A stretch of 64,000 nucleotides of DNA, from assembly GCA_022600345.1 (NCBI GenBank), contig JAHZKP010000131.1, forward strand, positions 1 to 64,000, written 5' to 3'. Shown piece after piece: positions 8,188-17,686 of this stretch. Under the pieces are notes generated by a model that worked only from the letters and a program-made list of their open reading frames with translations, had not been told where the DNA came from and ran no database searches. Within the stretch, counting starts at the first letter, position 1, and every line of letters begins with the position of its first letter. Made by a program: the position numbers and the translations under genes. Source of the stretch: Alphaproteobacteria bacterium (GTDB lineage Bacteria; Pseudomonadota; Alphaproteobacteria; Rhizobiales; Hyphomicrobiaceae).

Positions 8188-8754
8188 TCAGGCGGCTTTC
8201 TTTTGGCTTGAAACCATGACGTGGCGAACGGGGGCGATCTTTGAAGCGGCCGTCTGCCACTTCAATTCGTCCATCTCTTCACCGCGCTGGTGCTCTTTCA
8301 CGACCACGTCCTCAGCCTGGAAGGCTTCGCGCAGAACTTCGACGGCCAGGTGTGGCTGTGCGTCGCCGCACATGAAGACGTCGAAGGCCGCATAGTCGGC
8401 TTCCGGCCAACTGTGGACCGAGATGTGGCTTTCGGATAGAACTGCAACGCCCGAGACGCCGCCGTTGGGCGTAAAGTGATGCAGGTGGATATGCAGCAGC
8501 GTTGCGCCTGCCACCTCCACACAACGTTTCAAGGTTTCTTCGACCCATTTCAGGTCATCAAGCCGTCGTGCGCCGAACAGATCAATAATCAGATGTGTTC
8601 CTGCGAAACGAACGCCATCACGCTCAATAAAGAAGTCGTTTCTTTCGTCTGAGACTTCTTTTTTACGCGCGGGCGCGCACGGATCTTCCTCTTGGGCGGT
8701 GCTTGAACGAGTCAAGTCCATCCCCAATTGGAAGAGGGTGTCGTCGTAGGCCAT
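8188..8754 (-). CDS. speD: S-adenosylmethionine decarboxylase proenzyme
   Basis: From the ATG at 8754 the product is 188 residues. This start has GGGGAGGG four to five bases upstream, and the family N-terminus is FQLGMDLTR. The open frame runs to 8898, but that extension is proline/serine rich and atypical. The enzyme is made as a proenzyme. It cleaves itself at the Glu-Ser bond in VLSESHISVHSWPE, turning the serine into the pyruvoyl cofactor that decarboxylates AdoMet. Other conserved parts are GTHLIIDLFGA, ATLLHIHLHHFTPNGGVSGV and the FDVFMCGDAQPH segment with the catalytic cysteine. The C-terminus adds about 45 charged residues. It supplies the aminopropyl donor for the adjacent speE. Confidence 0.94.
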   Translation of the reverse strand: MAYDDTLFQLGMDLTRSSTAQEEDPCAPARKKEVSDERNDFFIERDGVRFAGTHLIIDLFGARRLDDLKWVEETLKRCVEVAGATLLHIHLHHFTPNGGVSGVAVLSESHISVHSWPEADYAAFDVFMCGDAQPHLAVEVLREAFQAEDVVVKEHQRGEEMDELKWQTAASKIAPVRHVMVSSQKKAA

Positions 8755-9092
8755 CGGACCCTCCCCAACCAGTAGATAGATGTGACCCGTCCGCTCCTTA
8801 CCTTTGGGGCTGCTTGAACCTTGTGGGCTCTCCTTGACCTTCGGGGCAGGTGGACGAACGGAGGCGGGTTGTATGATGTGATTGGCCCCGACATGCAAGC
8901 AAAAACTGAATCAGTGGGTGAAATATTTTTTCAGCGTTTCACCTTGATTTAACAATGGGTTCGCTTCGGGACATTGCGTGGAATCGAAGAAATGCGAAAG
9001 CTTCCAGCGTTGCCAATGAGTTGCTTTGACATGGCCGAATTGTGACAGGCACTCAGTGTGCTGAATGCCTGCCGGCTTCAAAGCCCGCCAAC
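8755..9092. other. Spacer upstream of speD
   Basis: About 340 bases between the speD start and the asmA-like stop. An A/T-rich patch at about 8915-8955 is a plausible place for the speD promoter, but no clean -35/-10 pair stands out. A small imperfect hairpin (CAGGCA...TGCCTG, 9046-9071) lies just past the AsmA stop and has no T-run. Confidence 0.4.
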
Positions 9093-11480
9093 TCAGCGCC
9101 CGCCAAGGAAGCCGTCGAGCAGCTTTTTGGCCGCCCCGCCCTTGTCGCCGCCACCGCCAAGCAGGCCGTCGAGCGCCTTGCCGGCCTTTTCGCCACCAAA
9201 CTTTTTGCCCAACTGGCGGACTGTGTCAGCGGCCTGGCCTGGATTGGAGAACATCCCCTTCAGGTCGGGAGTGTAGCTGAGCTTTTCGAACGGCCCGTGC
9301 ACCCGGACGGGGATTTCCAGCCCCTTGGCGTTTCCAGCGCCGCCCTGGCCGCGAAGGCTGGCAACAATCTTGGGTTTGACGGTGTAGTCGACCCGCCTGC
9401 CCGGCAGCATGACCTTGCCATTGCCGGTGACGCGCAACAACGGGCTGACCATCGAGAGGTCGGTGTTGGTGGCGATACCTTTGACGATCTTGAAGGAAGC
9501 AGTCAGCTTGGAGAAGTCGGTCTTCTCGTTTGGAGCGCCTTGGAGATCATTGAAGCGGCCTTGTTGAACGCCGCGGATCACTTTGGGCACATTGACGCCG
9601 ACGATGGCGCCATCGGTGAAGGCCAGGCTGGAGGTACCGTTGAGACCTTGGATTATTTCCCTCTCACTTGCTCCAATGCTCTTGACGGCCAGCAACAGGC
9701 GGCCCTTGCCGGCCAGCCAATCCATCTCGACAGCATCCGTCAACAGGGGCTGCGCGGAGACGCCGCTCAGGTTGAAGTTGACCCCGACGATCGGCTTGGC
9801 CTGACGCGCATTCAGCGTTACGACGCCGCGACCGGTGCCCTCGTAAAGCTGCATCTGATTGAGTTTCGCGGTCAGCGCCCGGTCGTTCAAGACGACTGTC
9901 ATGTTGGAGCGACCGACCTTGATCTTTTCGTACAACAGCTTACCCAGCGCCAGCTTGAGATTGGCATCGACGGCGCCGAGAGCCGTGACATCAATGGGAT
10001 CGTTGCTCCAGCCTGCGCGCTTCGTGTAGCCTTTTACGCGCGGACCGCCCGTGGTGCCGATCAGGTCTTCGATTGAGGATGGCTGATTGCCGTTTGCAGC
10101 GTTTTTCGAATTGCCTTTGGGTCGCGCCCTGGCCTTCTTCTTCTTGCCGCCGCCTGCTGTCTCCCCATTCGCCATGTACTCGTTGAGATCGAGTTCGGAC
10201 AAACGCAGGTTCCCTTCGATCTTGGGGCGGGCGCCGGCGGTCGAAACGGTAACGTTGCCTGTTCCCTTGGCGCCATCGAGTGTCATATCGATGCCGGAAA
10301 GAGAATAGACCGGACCATTGGCCTTGAGCTTGCCGTTCAAAGTAAAGGCACGGAACCCCCTGGCAGGTGGCAGATCAGTGCCCAGCCATTTGACCAGCGA
10401 GCGAACCGATTTAGTTTGCGCGTTGATTTTGCCGTCGAGCTTCAGGACGCCGGCAGCATCGATGCTGCCGTTATAGGAACCAGCCAGCCGCGGCGTCGAA
10501 ACCGTGGCATTGAGGGTGGCGGGCTTCTTGCCCAGGATGCGCTTCAGATTGCGCAAGGATGCCTTGAAGTCGATCTTATCGCCCTTGTAGACGAGATCGC
10601 CCGAGGCCGTGAACGGGCTGGCGATTGAAGTCAGTTCGACCTTGACGTTGATCTTGTCGACCTGCTCGTTGGCGGCGGCCTTGTTGTCGCGATAACGCAG
10701 GCTGCCATTGATGATGCGCACGTCGCCAAGCTCGATCTGTTCGAGGGCCGCCAAATCCATCGACCCGCCCTGGTTGCCGCCTTGACTCGCGGGAGCCTGA
10801 GCGAGGCGTATGCCAGCGTCTGAGAGCGTTGCGCCAGTGCTGGGGGCCTGGGCAAACCGTACCGCGCGCGCCTTCGCCCCCATGAGGGCAAACTCCCAGT
10901 TCTTGCGACCGTTCTTGTCGACGCGCAGATCGAACTGAGGTGATTGCAGGATGAACTGATCAACGGAAACCTTGCGCGACAAAAGCGGCAGCAGTTTCAC
11001 CTGGACGGTCATCTTCTTCATGCGTACCAGCGGCGCTCCGCCCATTTCGGGGGGGGAGGACAAGCTGACACCTGACATCGAGAAGCCCAGCGCTGGATAG
11101 AACGATAATCCTGTCGGCCCGGCGATCTTGAGGTTGCGCCCGGTGTTGGACTTTACCTGGGCGACCAGTTGATCGCGAATAAAGTCGGTGGGCGGGGCGA
11201 CGACGATAAAGGCAAGACCGGCGCCGATCAGCGCTACGATGCCGACTGCCAGAAACAAAATGACAGTGCCGATGCCGCTCTTGGACTTGCGCTTCGGGCG
11301 GCGGCGTGGGCCAGGCCGGCGGCCGCCCGGCGGCGGGCCGGGCCGGGCGGACCGGGGCGGGTGCGCGGCGCCTGGGTGAGCAGCGTGAGGGTGACCGCCG
11401 TTAGGTTGACCGGGCTGTGGAGCCTGCTCGGAGCCTGGGCGAAAGTTTTCAAAGCCGGGTGGCGGCCGCCGGTTTGTCAT
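9093..11480 (-). CDS. AsmA-family inner-membrane/periplasmic protein
   Basis: The product is 795 residues. The first ~65 residues are an unusual Pro/Gly/Arg/His-rich cytoplasmic extension ending in a basic patch (RRRPKRKSKSG). One membrane segment follows (TVILFLAVGIVALIGAGLAFIVVA). Then comes the AsmA N-terminal signature: DFIRDQLVAQVKSNTGRNL, SFYPALGFSMSGVSLSSP and KVSVDQFILQSPQFDLRVDKNGRKNWEF. The rest is beta-rich with repeated LRLSELDLNEY- and GVNFNLSGVSAQPL-like strands, ending in the AsmA C-terminal part. The family is related to bridge-like proteins proposed to move phospholipids between membranes. It is monocistronic here. The exact substrate is unknown. Its G/C-rich coding leaves a 344-codon antisense frame that is a shadow. 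Confidence 0.88.
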   Translation of the reverse strand: MTNRRPPPGFENFRPGSEQAPQPGQPNGGHPHAAHPGAAHPPRSARPGPPPGGRRPGPRRRPKRKSKSGIGTVILFLAVGIVALIGAGLAFIVVAPPTDFIRDQLVAQVKSNTGRNLKIAGPTGLSFYPALGFSMSGVSLSSPPEMGGAPLVRMKKMTVQVKLLPLLSRKVSVDQFILQSPQFDLRVDKNGRKNWEFALMGAKARAVRFAQAPSTGATLSDAGIRLAQAPASQGGNQGGSMDLAALEQIELGDVRIINGSLRYRDNKAAANEQVDKINVKVELTSIASPFTASGDLVYKGDKIDFKASLRNLKRILGKKPATLNATVSTPRLAGSYNGSIDAAGVLKLDGKINAQTKSVRSLVKWLGTDLPPARGFRAFTLNGKLKANGPVYSLSGIDMTLDGAKGTGNVTVSTAGARPKIEGNLRLSELDLNEYMANGETAGGGKKKKARARPKGNSKNAANGNQPSSIEDLIGTTGGPRVKGYTKRAGWSNDPIDVTALGAVDANLKLALGKLLYEKIKVGRSNMTVVLNDRALTAKLNQMQLYEGTGRGVVTLNARQAKPIVGVNFNLSGVSAQPLLTDAVEMDWLAGKGRLLLAVKSIGASEREIIQGLNGTSSLAFTDGAIVGVNVPKVIRGVQQGRFNDLQGAPNEKTDFSKLTASFKIVKGIATNTDLSMVSPLLRVTGNGKVMLPGRRVDYTVKPKIVASLRGQGGAGNAKGLEIPVRVHGPFEKLSYTPDLKGMFSNPGQAADTVRQLGKKFGGEKAGKALDGLLGGGGDKGGAAKKLLDGFLGGR

Positions 11481-11902
11481 CGGGGTCTCCCATTTGCAGG
11501 CAGCATTTGCCAGCGTTCGTCTGGCGGGCGGGTGCCCGCGACAACATCATCATCAGATCACTTACAGCCACTGGCGCTTCGCTTCAATCGCGAGCACTGG
11601 CAGGAACGGAAATTGACCGAGACTTCGTCTAATCCTGGAATATGTCACGGGCGTGCACGACTTCTCCAGCAGCCCGGCGAGTTGTGCACGAAAACGTTGA
11701 AAGCGGTTTGCTCCTGCTTGATCCGGTCCTGGACGGATCGTTGCCTCGAAATTCCAAGACTCGCTTTCGCCATCATAAGTTGCATCTCAAGACTCCAGCC
11801 TGCGGGGCGGTGATTCGCGGCACTGTCAAGGCCTGTGGCGATTGTGACGCCTCGTCATTTTAAGGACATGCGACGGCCGTTCGAATCAGATACCCACAAC
11901 CT
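11481..11902. other. Intergenic region between asmA-like gene and thermonuclease
   Basis: About 420 bases between divergently transcribed genes. Promoters for both must lie here. Short open frames are present, but none has protein-like composition together with a ribosome site. Confidence 0.4.
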
Positions 11903-12652
11903 ATGCGTGTTTTGTTGTGTGGTGGCTTGTCCGCGGTGCGGGTGGCGTTCGCGCTTGCCTGCGGATTGTTGGTTATTCAGGTGTTGGTGATTGCGGCGAC
12001 GGGCTCAAGTGCCAATGAAGGGCACTTGGAAGTCTTCAGCGGCACGGCCAGGGTTGTCGATGGCGACACCATCGATGTTGCCGGGCAGCGCCTGCGCCTT
12101 GAAGGCATCGATGCTCCGGAGGCCGGCCAAAGGTGCCCTGGGCGCTATGTCGGCGGCATTTTAGGGCCTTGGCGCTGCGGCAGGGCGGCGACGAGGGCGC
12201 TTGTCAAGCTCATCGGGTCCAGGCCGGTGACGTGTGAATCCCAGGAAACAGACAAGTACGACCGCAGGATTGCCACCTGTTTTGTTGGCGGCATGGACAT
12301 CAACGCCGAAATGGTCCGGCGCGGGCATGCCTGGGCGTTCGTCAAGTATTCCAGGACATATGTGAAGCACGAGGCCGACGCCCGGGCTGCCAAGGTTGGG
12401 ATCTGGGCATCGCGTGAGACCGCGCAGCCGGCGTGGGACTACCGCAAGAGGCGGTGGGCTGGAGCGGAACAGGTTGCGCCCGAAGGCTGCGCCATCAAGG
12501 GCAACATCTCGCGCAAGGGCCAGCGGATCTATCACACACCGTGGAGCCCCTGGTACAAAAAGGTGCGCGTCGACACCCGCCATGGCGAGCGTTGGTTTTG
12601 CGATGAAGCGCAAGCGCTGGCAGCCGGGTGGCGATCGGCGCGGGTGCGGTGA
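11903..12652 (+). CDS. Exported thermonuclease (SNase-like) family protein
   Basis: The product is 249 residues with an N-terminal hydrophobic segment (VRVAFALACGLLVIQVLVIAAT) acting as signal or anchor. Residues 42-170 are a staphylococcal-nuclease fold: ARVVDGDTIDVAGQRLRLEGIDAPE contains the first catalytic Arg and the calcium-binding Asp residues. DKYDRRIATCFVGGMDINAEMVRRGHAWAF contains the second catalytic Arg, and the domain ends at EADARAAKVGIW. A cysteine pair (C78/C91 region) is inserted after the first catalytic segment. The last ~60 residues (CAIKGNISRKGQRIYHTPWS onward) form the short domain often found after alphaproteobacterial SNase domains, with a Cys that may pair with the later WFCDEA cysteine. 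Likely a periplasmic nuclease. Confidence 0.88.
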   Translation: MRVLLCGGLSAVRVAFALACGLLVIQVLVIAATGSSANEGHLEVFSGTARVVDGDTIDVAGQRLRLEGIDAPEAGQRCPGRYVGGILGPWRCGRAATRALVKLIGSRPVTCESQETDKYDRRIATCFVGGMDINAEMVRRGHAWAFVKYSRTYVKHEADARAAKVGIWASRETAQPAWDYRKRRWAGAEQVAPEGCAIKGNISRKGQRIYHTPWSPWYKKVRVDTRHGERWFCDEAQALAAGWRSARVR

Positions 12653-12687
12653 GGTGAGTGATGAGAAGGGGCGTTGCGCCTTGCGGC

Positions 12688-12711
12688 TCCGCCCCCTTCG
12701 ACGGGGGCGGA
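12688..12711. terminator. GC-rich hairpin downstream of the thermonuclease gene
   Basis: TCCGCCCCC pairs perfectly with GGGGGCGGA around TTCGAC. It lies 36 bases after the stop codon but has no T-run, so it may act as an mRNA 3' stabiliser rather than a classic terminator. Confidence 0.4.
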
Positions 12712-12796
12712 CGGAATGCCATCACTTGGACCCGACACTCAACCCGCTTGGTTGCAGCAATTACAACACAAGGGGCCACGTGATCGTGGCATTCCC

Positions 12797-12847
12797 AGGT
12801 GGGGGTGATTGGTGCTTGCGATGCGGTTGAGGCTGAAACCCCCACCT
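12797..12847. repeat. 10-bp inverted repeat
   Basis: AGGTGGGGGT at 12797-12806 pairs with ACCCCCACCT at 12838-12847 around a 31-base loop. It is non-coding and of unknown role. Confidence 0.5.
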
Positions 12848-12933
12848 ATCCGCGCTTAGATCGCTTAGCCCCTTATGGTGCGTTGGCAGCACGGTCGAGT
12901 TGTGAAGGCGGGGCTAAACGAAAGGCGCGGAGT

Positions 12934-12959
12934 CCTCCCCCTGAAAGACCAGGGGGAGG
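12934..12959. repeat. 10-bp inverted repeat hairpin
   Basis: CCTCCCCCTG at 12934-12943 pairs with CAGGGGGAGG at 12950-12959 across a 6-base loop. This type of C-rich palindrome is common in alphaproteobacterial spacers. Confidence 0.5.
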
Positions 12960-13147
12960 GGCTGAATTGCCCGAGGAAAGAGGGCGCCGAGGGGCTCAGG
13001 TCAATTGTTACTTATATTTCTGCGTCCTCACTAACGAGCGCTCGCTTTTGTTTATTGTAGGTCCATTCCATCTCAAGCCACCTTCACCTTGCGCTCGCCG
13101 TCTTCGGCATGACGTAGGTATCGGCCCTCTGACATCACCACAACCAC

Positions 13148-13182
13148 CCCGTCATGGCCGTGAAGACGGCCATCCACGCAAC
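13148..13182. repeat. REP-like palindrome
   Basis: CGTCATGGCCGT and ACGGCCATCCACG flank a short GAAG loop. The GTCAT...ATCCACG frame is the familiar alphaproteobacterial REP unit. Confidence 0.6.
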
Positions 13183-13282
13183 GTGCTGTTTTCCCAAACG
13201 GTTCAGGCTAATCGAAACACCTGAAAGAGTAGCCGGTTCGGGAGGTATCCAGGAGAGCTGACGGCGGTATCCTGGTGGCTTG

Positions 13283-13340
13283 ACCGGATCCCGTCCACCT
13301 TCTACGCGCGCCTCCGGCACGACGCCGGGAATGACGTTGG
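13283..13340. repeat. REP-like palindrome, opposite orientation
   Basis: The GGATCCCG half and the CCGGGAATGACG half flank a longer centre. It has the same ends as the unit at 13148-13182 but reversed, so the two form an inverted pair about 100 bases apart. Confidence 0.45.
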
Positions 13341-13584
13341 TGGGGGTGGAGCCTTTGGTGGCCACGATGCGGGGCCTCGGCTTATTTCTGGTCATGCCCA
13401 TTGCCCCCAAACACTACCCCTTAACTCCCCCCACACCCTCAATTGACATTTCCGGGCTAATCAGCGACTTTAGGCTCATGTATGCAAAATAGTGCCGCGC
13501 CGCCAGGGAGGACTTGGGGCGGGGCCATTTATGTTGTGAGCGGCGCTGCGGACGCTCTGAGCCGGGCCACGAAGAGGCGGAACC

Positions 13585-14418
13585 ATGGGGAAACACATGA
13601 GCGGTCAGATGGGATGGAAGGTACTGGGTGTCATCACAGCCGGTGCGGTGGCGCTTGGCTTGTCGGCACTATCAGCGCAAGCTGGTGCGACCTGGGAGGT
13701 GTTGAAGCCTGACGTGTTCGGGGACCGCACCATCAACGACGGGCGCGGCATCATCGAGTTTTCCGCCCCCAACCGGCCATTGGACCAGAGCCACGTACCG
13801 GTTTCCATCAAGGCGAAGCTCTCAGACGGCCGCACGATCTCCAAGGTCTACTTCATCGTCGATGAGAATCCGATGCCGGTGGCCGCCAAGTTCGATATGG
13901 GCGAAGGCCGCACGGCTGTTTCACTTGCCGCCAAGTTCCGCTTCAATTCGGCAACCGATACCCGCGCCGTTGTCGAAGCCAGCGACGGCCAACTCTATAT
14001 GGTCTCGCAGCACACGAAATTTGCCGGCGGCCAGGCCTCGTGTTCGGCACCACCCAACGGCGACCCCAAAGAGATCGCCGCCAACATGGGAAAGATGACG
14101 CTCGCCCATGAGGCCGCACCGAAAACCATGACGCAACTGCGCCCCAAGGCGAAGCTGACCGTTTCGCACCCCAATCACACCGGCATGGTGCTTGACCAGA
14201 TCACGCTGCTCTACGTTCCCTTGAAAATGATGGAAAAGGTTGATGTTCGCCAGGGCGATGATCTGGTGTTTTCGATGACCGGTTCGATCACGCTGTCGCA
14301 GGACCCGGAAATCGCGTTCGACTACCGGGTCAACGGGGCGACCGAGCTGAAGGTTACCGCAAGTGATTCCGATAAGACCGAATGGACGAAGACCTTCCCG
14401 ATCGGTCAGGGGAGTTAA
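13585..14418 (+). CDS. SoxYZ-like fused carrier protein (quinoprotein dehydrogenase-associated type)
   Basis: The product is 277 residues from ATG 13585. A second ATG four codons on (13597) has GGGGA upstream and is equally possible. A signal peptide (VLGVITAGAVALGLSALSAQAG) directs it to the periplasm. Residues ~35-165 are a SoxY-like immunoglobulin fold ending in KFAGGQASCSAP, whose cysteine corresponds to the carrier cysteine. Residues ~175-277 are SoxZ-like, recognised by RPKAKLTVSHPNHTGM and the final DSDKTEWTKTFPIG. Such fusions are usually encoded with PQQ-dependent alcohol dehydrogenases. None is in this window, so the gene stands alone. Its partner, and whether it carries sulfur at all, are unknown. 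Confidence 0.83.
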   Translation: MGKHMSGQMGWKVLGVITAGAVALGLSALSAQAGATWEVLKPDVFGDRTINDGRGIIEFSAPNRPLDQSHVPVSIKAKLSDGRTISKVYFIVDENPMPVAAKFDMGEGRTAVSLAAKFRFNSATDTRAVVEASDGQLYMVSQHTKFAGGQASCSAPPNGDPKEIAANMGKMTLAHEAAPKTMTQLRPKAKLTVSHPNHTGMVLDQITLLYVPLKMMEKVDVRQGDDLVFSMTGSITLSQDPEIAFDYRVNGATELKVTASDSDKTEWTKTFPIGQGS

Positions 14419-14463
14419 ATCGCTCACCGCGCTGAGGCACGGGGACGAGAAAGAATACTCAAC

Positions 14464-14499
14464 AAAAAAACCTCGTCGTTTTCTGGCGAGGTTTTTTTT
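14464..14499. terminator. Strong bidirectional rho-independent terminator
   Basis: AAAAAAACCTCG pairs with CGAGGTTTTTTTT around an 11-base loop. It sits 45 bases after the SoxYZ-like stop and gives a T-run in either direction. Confidence 0.88.
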
Positions 14500-14535
14500 C
14501 GTCTGCAGCTACCCGGCACACCCTTTCGCAAGTGT

Positions 14536-14670
14536 CTGCCCCTCACCCTAACCCTCTCCCCACACGCTTGGCTATGGGGAGAGGGGACTTCGTTACAATC
14601 CTTGGCACCAGTAGCGTCCATCGCCCCCTCTCCCCGTTCCTTACGGGGAGAGGGTCGGGGTGAGGGGCAG
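14536..14670. repeat. 135-bp element with long inverted ends
   Basis: The left end CTGCCCCTCACCCTAACCCT with CTCCCC is answered at the right end by GGGGAGAGGGTCGGGGTGAG then GGGCAG. An inner pair around GGGGAGAGGGG is also present. This is a dispersed, MITE-like intergenic repeat type seen in many proteobacteria. No coding potential is visible. Confidence 0.6.
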
Positions 14671-14738
14671 ATGACGCGTGGTGAGCGGCAGGCTCGGGCG
14701 CAGAACTCCCCGTGCTAGAAAGCTGACGCGTTTGACGA

Positions 14739-15620
14739 TCAGGCCGCACCGGCCTCTTCAACGATGTCGAGGAGGTAACGCCCGTAGTCGGACTTACCCA
14801 GTTGCTTGCCCAGCCCCTCCAGCGTTGCCCGATCGATGAAGCCCATGCGGAAGGCGATTTCTTCGGGGCACGAAATCCGGAAGCCCTGGCGCTTCTGCAA
14901 TGCCGCGACGAAATCAGCCGCTTCATTCAAGGCATCCGGCGTTCCAGTATCGAGCCAGGCGAAACCCCGCCCCATCTTTTCGACGAACAATTCGCCGCGT
15001 TCCATGTAGGCGTTGTTGACGTCGGTGATTTCCAATTCGCCGCGCGGGGAGGGTTTGAGGTTGGCTGCGATTTCGACGACGCTTGGGTCGTAGAAGTAAA
15101 GCCCCGTTACAGCCCACCTGGATTTCGGTTTCAACGGCTTTTCTTCAATTGATAGCGCGCGGCCATCGTCGTCCAGTTCGACGACGCCATAGCGTTCGGG
15201 ATCGGTGACGTGATAGGCGAAAACTGAAGCGCCTTTTTGGCGAACGCGGGCGCGGGCCAAAAGCTCGGGCAGGCCGTGGCCGTAGTAGACGTTGTCACCC
15301 AGTATCAGGCAGGAGTTCTGGCCGGCCACAAAGTCGGCCCCGATCTGGTAGGCTTGCGCCAGACCTTCAGGCCTTGGTTGTTCGGCATAGGTCAACTCAA
15401 GACCCCACTGACTGCCATCGCCCAGAAGGCGCTGAAAGTTCGGCAAATCGACCGGTGTCGAGATGATCATGATTTCGCGGATGCCAGATAGCATCAGCGT
15501 GGTCAGCGGATAGTAGATCATCGGCTTGTCGTAGATCGGCAGAAGCTGCTTTGACGTCACAAGCGTCATCGGGTGCAGCCGCGTTCCAGCGCCGCCAGCC
15601 AGGATGATGATGCCTTTCAT
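14739..15620 (-). CDS. rfbA: Glucose-1-phosphate thymidylyltransferase
   Basis: The product is 293 residues, the normal length. It makes dTDP-glucose from dTTP and glucose-1-phosphate, the first step toward dTDP-rhamnose and related sugars. The nucleotide-binding loop [13 protein letters not shown], the substrate segment [30 protein letters not shown], the metal-binding [21 protein letters not shown] and [15 protein letters not shown] are all intact. It is the last gene of the rfbC-rfbB-rfbA set on the minus strand, 18 bases after rfbB. Feedback regulation by dTDP-rhamnose is known for the family. Confidence 0.96.
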   Translation of the reverse strand: MKGIIILAGGAGTRLHPMTLVTSKQLLPIYDKPMIYYPLTTLMLSGIREIMIISTPVDLPNFQRLLGDGSQWGLELTYAEQPRPEGLAQAYQIGADFVAGQNSCLILGDNVYYGHGLPELLARARVRQKGASVFAYHVTDPERYGVVELDDDGRALSIEEKPLKPKSRWAVTGLYFYDPSVVEIAANLKPSPRGELEITDVNNAYMERGELFVEKMGRGFAWLDTGTPDALNEAADFVAALQKRQGFRISCPEEIAFRMGFIDRATLEGLGKQLGKSDYGRYLLDIVEEAGAA

Positions 15621-15638
15621 GGGATTATTCCTTTTTCG

Positions 15639-16703
15639 TTATTTTGCTTCTGCCGCGCCCAGGCGCTCGCCGGCGTAGCGCTTTTCGCGGATCGGCTGCC
15701 ACCAATCGGCGTTGTCGAAATACCAGGACACGGTTTCATCGAGGCCTTCCTCAAATGAGCGGGAAGGTTTCCAGCCAAGTTCAGCTTCGATCTTGGAGCA
15801 GTCTATGGCGTAGCGCCGGTCGTGGCCGGGGCGGTCGGTGACGAAGGTGATGAGATCGCGGCGCGATGTGCCGTCGCCGCGCGGGCGCTGGCGGTCGACG
15901 ATGTCACAAATGGCTTCGACGACGGCGAGGTTGGTGCGCTCTGAGTGGCCGCCGACGTTATACGACTGGCCGACCTGGCCGCGGGTCGCGATCATGGCCA
16001 GTGCGCGGGCGTGGTCGGTCACGTGGAGCCAATCGCGAACGTTGTCACCCTTGCCGTAGACGGGAAGCTTTTGATTATCGAGCGCGTTGAGGATGACGAG
16101 CGGGATCAGCTTTTCGGGGAAGTGGTAGGGTCCGTAGTTGTTTGAGCAGTTGGAAAGCACAACCGGCAGGCCGTAGGTGTGATGCCAGGCGCGCACGAGG
16201 TGATCGGAAGACGCTTTTGAAGCCGAGTATGGCGAGGACGGCGCATAGGGCGTCGTTTCAGTGAAGAGACTGTCGTCGAAGGGGAGGTCGCCGAACACCT
16301 CGTCGGTCGAGATATGGTGGAAGCGGAACCGGTCGCGGCGTTCTGCATCCAGTTCGTTCCAGTAGGCACGAGCAGCTTCGAGAAGCGCGTAGGTGCCCAT
16401 GACATTCGTTTCGATGAAGACTGCAGGCCCATCGATGGAGCGGTCGACATGGCTTTCGGCTGCCAGGTGCATCACCGCATCGATGCGTTCTTTGCGCATG
16501 ATCGCAAGCATCGCTTCGCCATCGCAAATGTCGTTCTGGTGGAACGAATAGAGCGGGCTGCCGGCAATCGGCTTTAGCGATTGAAGGTTGGCTGCGTAAG
16601 TAAGTTTGTCGACATTAACGGCAGCAACGCCAAGATCTGCGACCAAGTGCCTGCAAACCGCCGAGCCGATGAATCCAGCGCCGCCTGTTACGAGAATTTT
16701 CAA
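15639..16703 (-). CDS. rfbB: dTDP-glucose 4,6-dehydratase
   Basis: The product is 354 residues. It converts dTDP-glucose to dTDP-4-keto-6-deoxyglucose with bound NAD. The N-terminal Rossmann motif is [16 protein letters not shown]. The active-site sequences [15 protein letters not shown] (Thr/Asp/Glu acid-base set) and [20 protein letters not shown] (Tyr-x-x-x-Lys) are intact. [19 protein letters not shown] and the substrate-binding [12 protein letters not shown] are also clear. Its start overlaps the rfbC stop by four bases (ATGA), showing translational coupling. Confidence 0.97.
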   Translation of the reverse strand: MKILVTGGAGFIGSAVCRHLVADLGVAAVNVDKLTYAANLQSLKPIAGSPLYSFHQNDICDGEAMLAIMRKERIDAVMHLAAESHVDRSIDGPAVFIETNVMGTYALLEAARAYWNELDAERRDRFRFHHISTDEVFGDLPFDDSLFTETTPYAPSSPYSASKASSDHLVRAWHHTYGLPVVLSNCSNNYGPYHFPEKLIPLVILNALDNQKLPVYGKGDNVRDWLHVTDHARALAMIATRGQVGQSYNVGGHSERTNLAVVEAICDIVDRQRPRGDGTSRRDLITFVTDRPGHDRRYAIDCSKIEAELGWKPSRSFEEGLDETVSWYFDNADWWQPIREKRYAGERLGAAEAK

Positions 16704-17281
16704 GAGCCTGCCCCGTCGCCGTTTTGATATGTAAACCCTGTGTCGACGTCTTGCAGCGCAGGTGCCGCCGCATCCTTAGCCGACAAAATTGGAACCGCGT
16801 CACCCAGCGCCCAATCGATCCCGATGTCGGGATCGGCGTAGTGGATCGAGTGGTCGTTGTCGGGGGCATAGAGTGCGGAAACTTTGTAGATCACCTCGGT
16901 GTCGGGCACCAACGTCACAAAGCCATGGGCGAACCCCTTGGGCACCAGAATCTGGTTCCACTTTTCCGCCGAGACCTCAAGCGAGCACCACTTGCCGTAT
17001 CGCGGCGAGCCTTTGCGGATATCGACGGCAATATCGAGGATCGCGCCTTTGACAACGCGCACGAGCTTGTCCTGGGCGTGCGGCGGCGTTTGAAAATGCA
17101 GTCCGCGCAAAACGCCCTGGGGTGCCGAATAGGAGTGATTGTCCTGGACCCAGGAAAGGTCGACACCCGCGCCGGAGAACCTTTCAACATTGAATGTCTC
17201 AGAGAAAAAACCGCGCGCGTCGCCGTGTTTGACAGGCGTGATTTCCAGCACTTCGGGTAGACTGAGCGGTTTGACCTGCAT
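16700..17281 (-). CDS. rfbC: dTDP-4-dehydrorhamnose 3,5-epimerase
   Basis: From the ATG at 17281 the product is 193 residues and starts [14 protein letters not shown], the usual family start. The 64-codon upstream extension to 17473 is not protein-like. It carries the cupin-type epimerase motifs [29 protein letters not shown] with the catalytic His, [20 protein letters not shown], and [14 protein letters not shown]. The [20 protein letters not shown] segment forms the substrate pocket. It is the first gene of rfbCBA. The reductase rfbD, needed to finish dTDP-rhamnose, is not in this window. Confidence 0.95.
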   Translation of the reverse strand: MQVKPLSLPEVLEITPVKHGDARGFFSETFNVERFSGAGVDLSWVQDNHSYSAPQGVLRGLHFQTPPHAQDKLVRVVKGAILDIAVDIRKGSPRYGKWCSLEVSAEKWNQILVPKGFAHGFVTLVPDTEVIYKVSALYAPDNDHSIHYADPDIGIDWALGDAVPILSAKDAAAPALQDVDTGFTYQNGDGAGS

Positions 17282-17686
17282 GGGTACGAGCCCTCGCCTC
17301 TGGTTTCGGTGGGTGCGGGTGCCCCCGATCGGCGAAACCCGGCTGTCGCGCTTGATGCAATTGCCCCATCCCGACGATTGCCTGCCAAGACCAAGGATGC
17401 CACGTGCGGACTCTTGGGATTGCTTTACCAATTCGTCATGAACAAACCGTTGCGATCCAGGCTGAGACCGCAAAGGGAAAGCAACATTTCGCAGGCAACC
17501 AGGTGAGCAGGAGCCTGAATTGCTGTAATGATCCGCCGATGCGGTTGATGGAGGCAGCTTTCCTATGCATAACGGGCGGATTATTCACGTTGCCACTGCG
17601 CCACAACGACGGAACAACTGTGGGGTTGTCTGCGCATACGATACGTGGGTTCTGTGTCACTGAACCAAACAACTGGAAGCCGTTAC

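Larger units (their letters stand above)
12653..13584. other. Repeat-rich non-coding spacer
   Basis: Over 900 bases with no supported gene. It carries several hairpins, one after another: a 9-bp GC stem just past the nuclease stop, two 10-bp inverted repeats, and two REP-like palindromes listed separately. Open frames here, such as one at 12799-13224, are low complexity and read through the palindromes. Confidence 0.6.

Noticed and set aside
9042..10076. 344-codon open frame on the plus strand
   Set aside because: It lies wholly antisense to the AsmA-family gene, whose family motifs are clear. No ribosome site and a random composition.
12799..13224. 141-codon frame in the repeat-rich spacer
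   Set aside because: Runs through a C-rich hairpin and a REP unit, and its composition is not protein-like.
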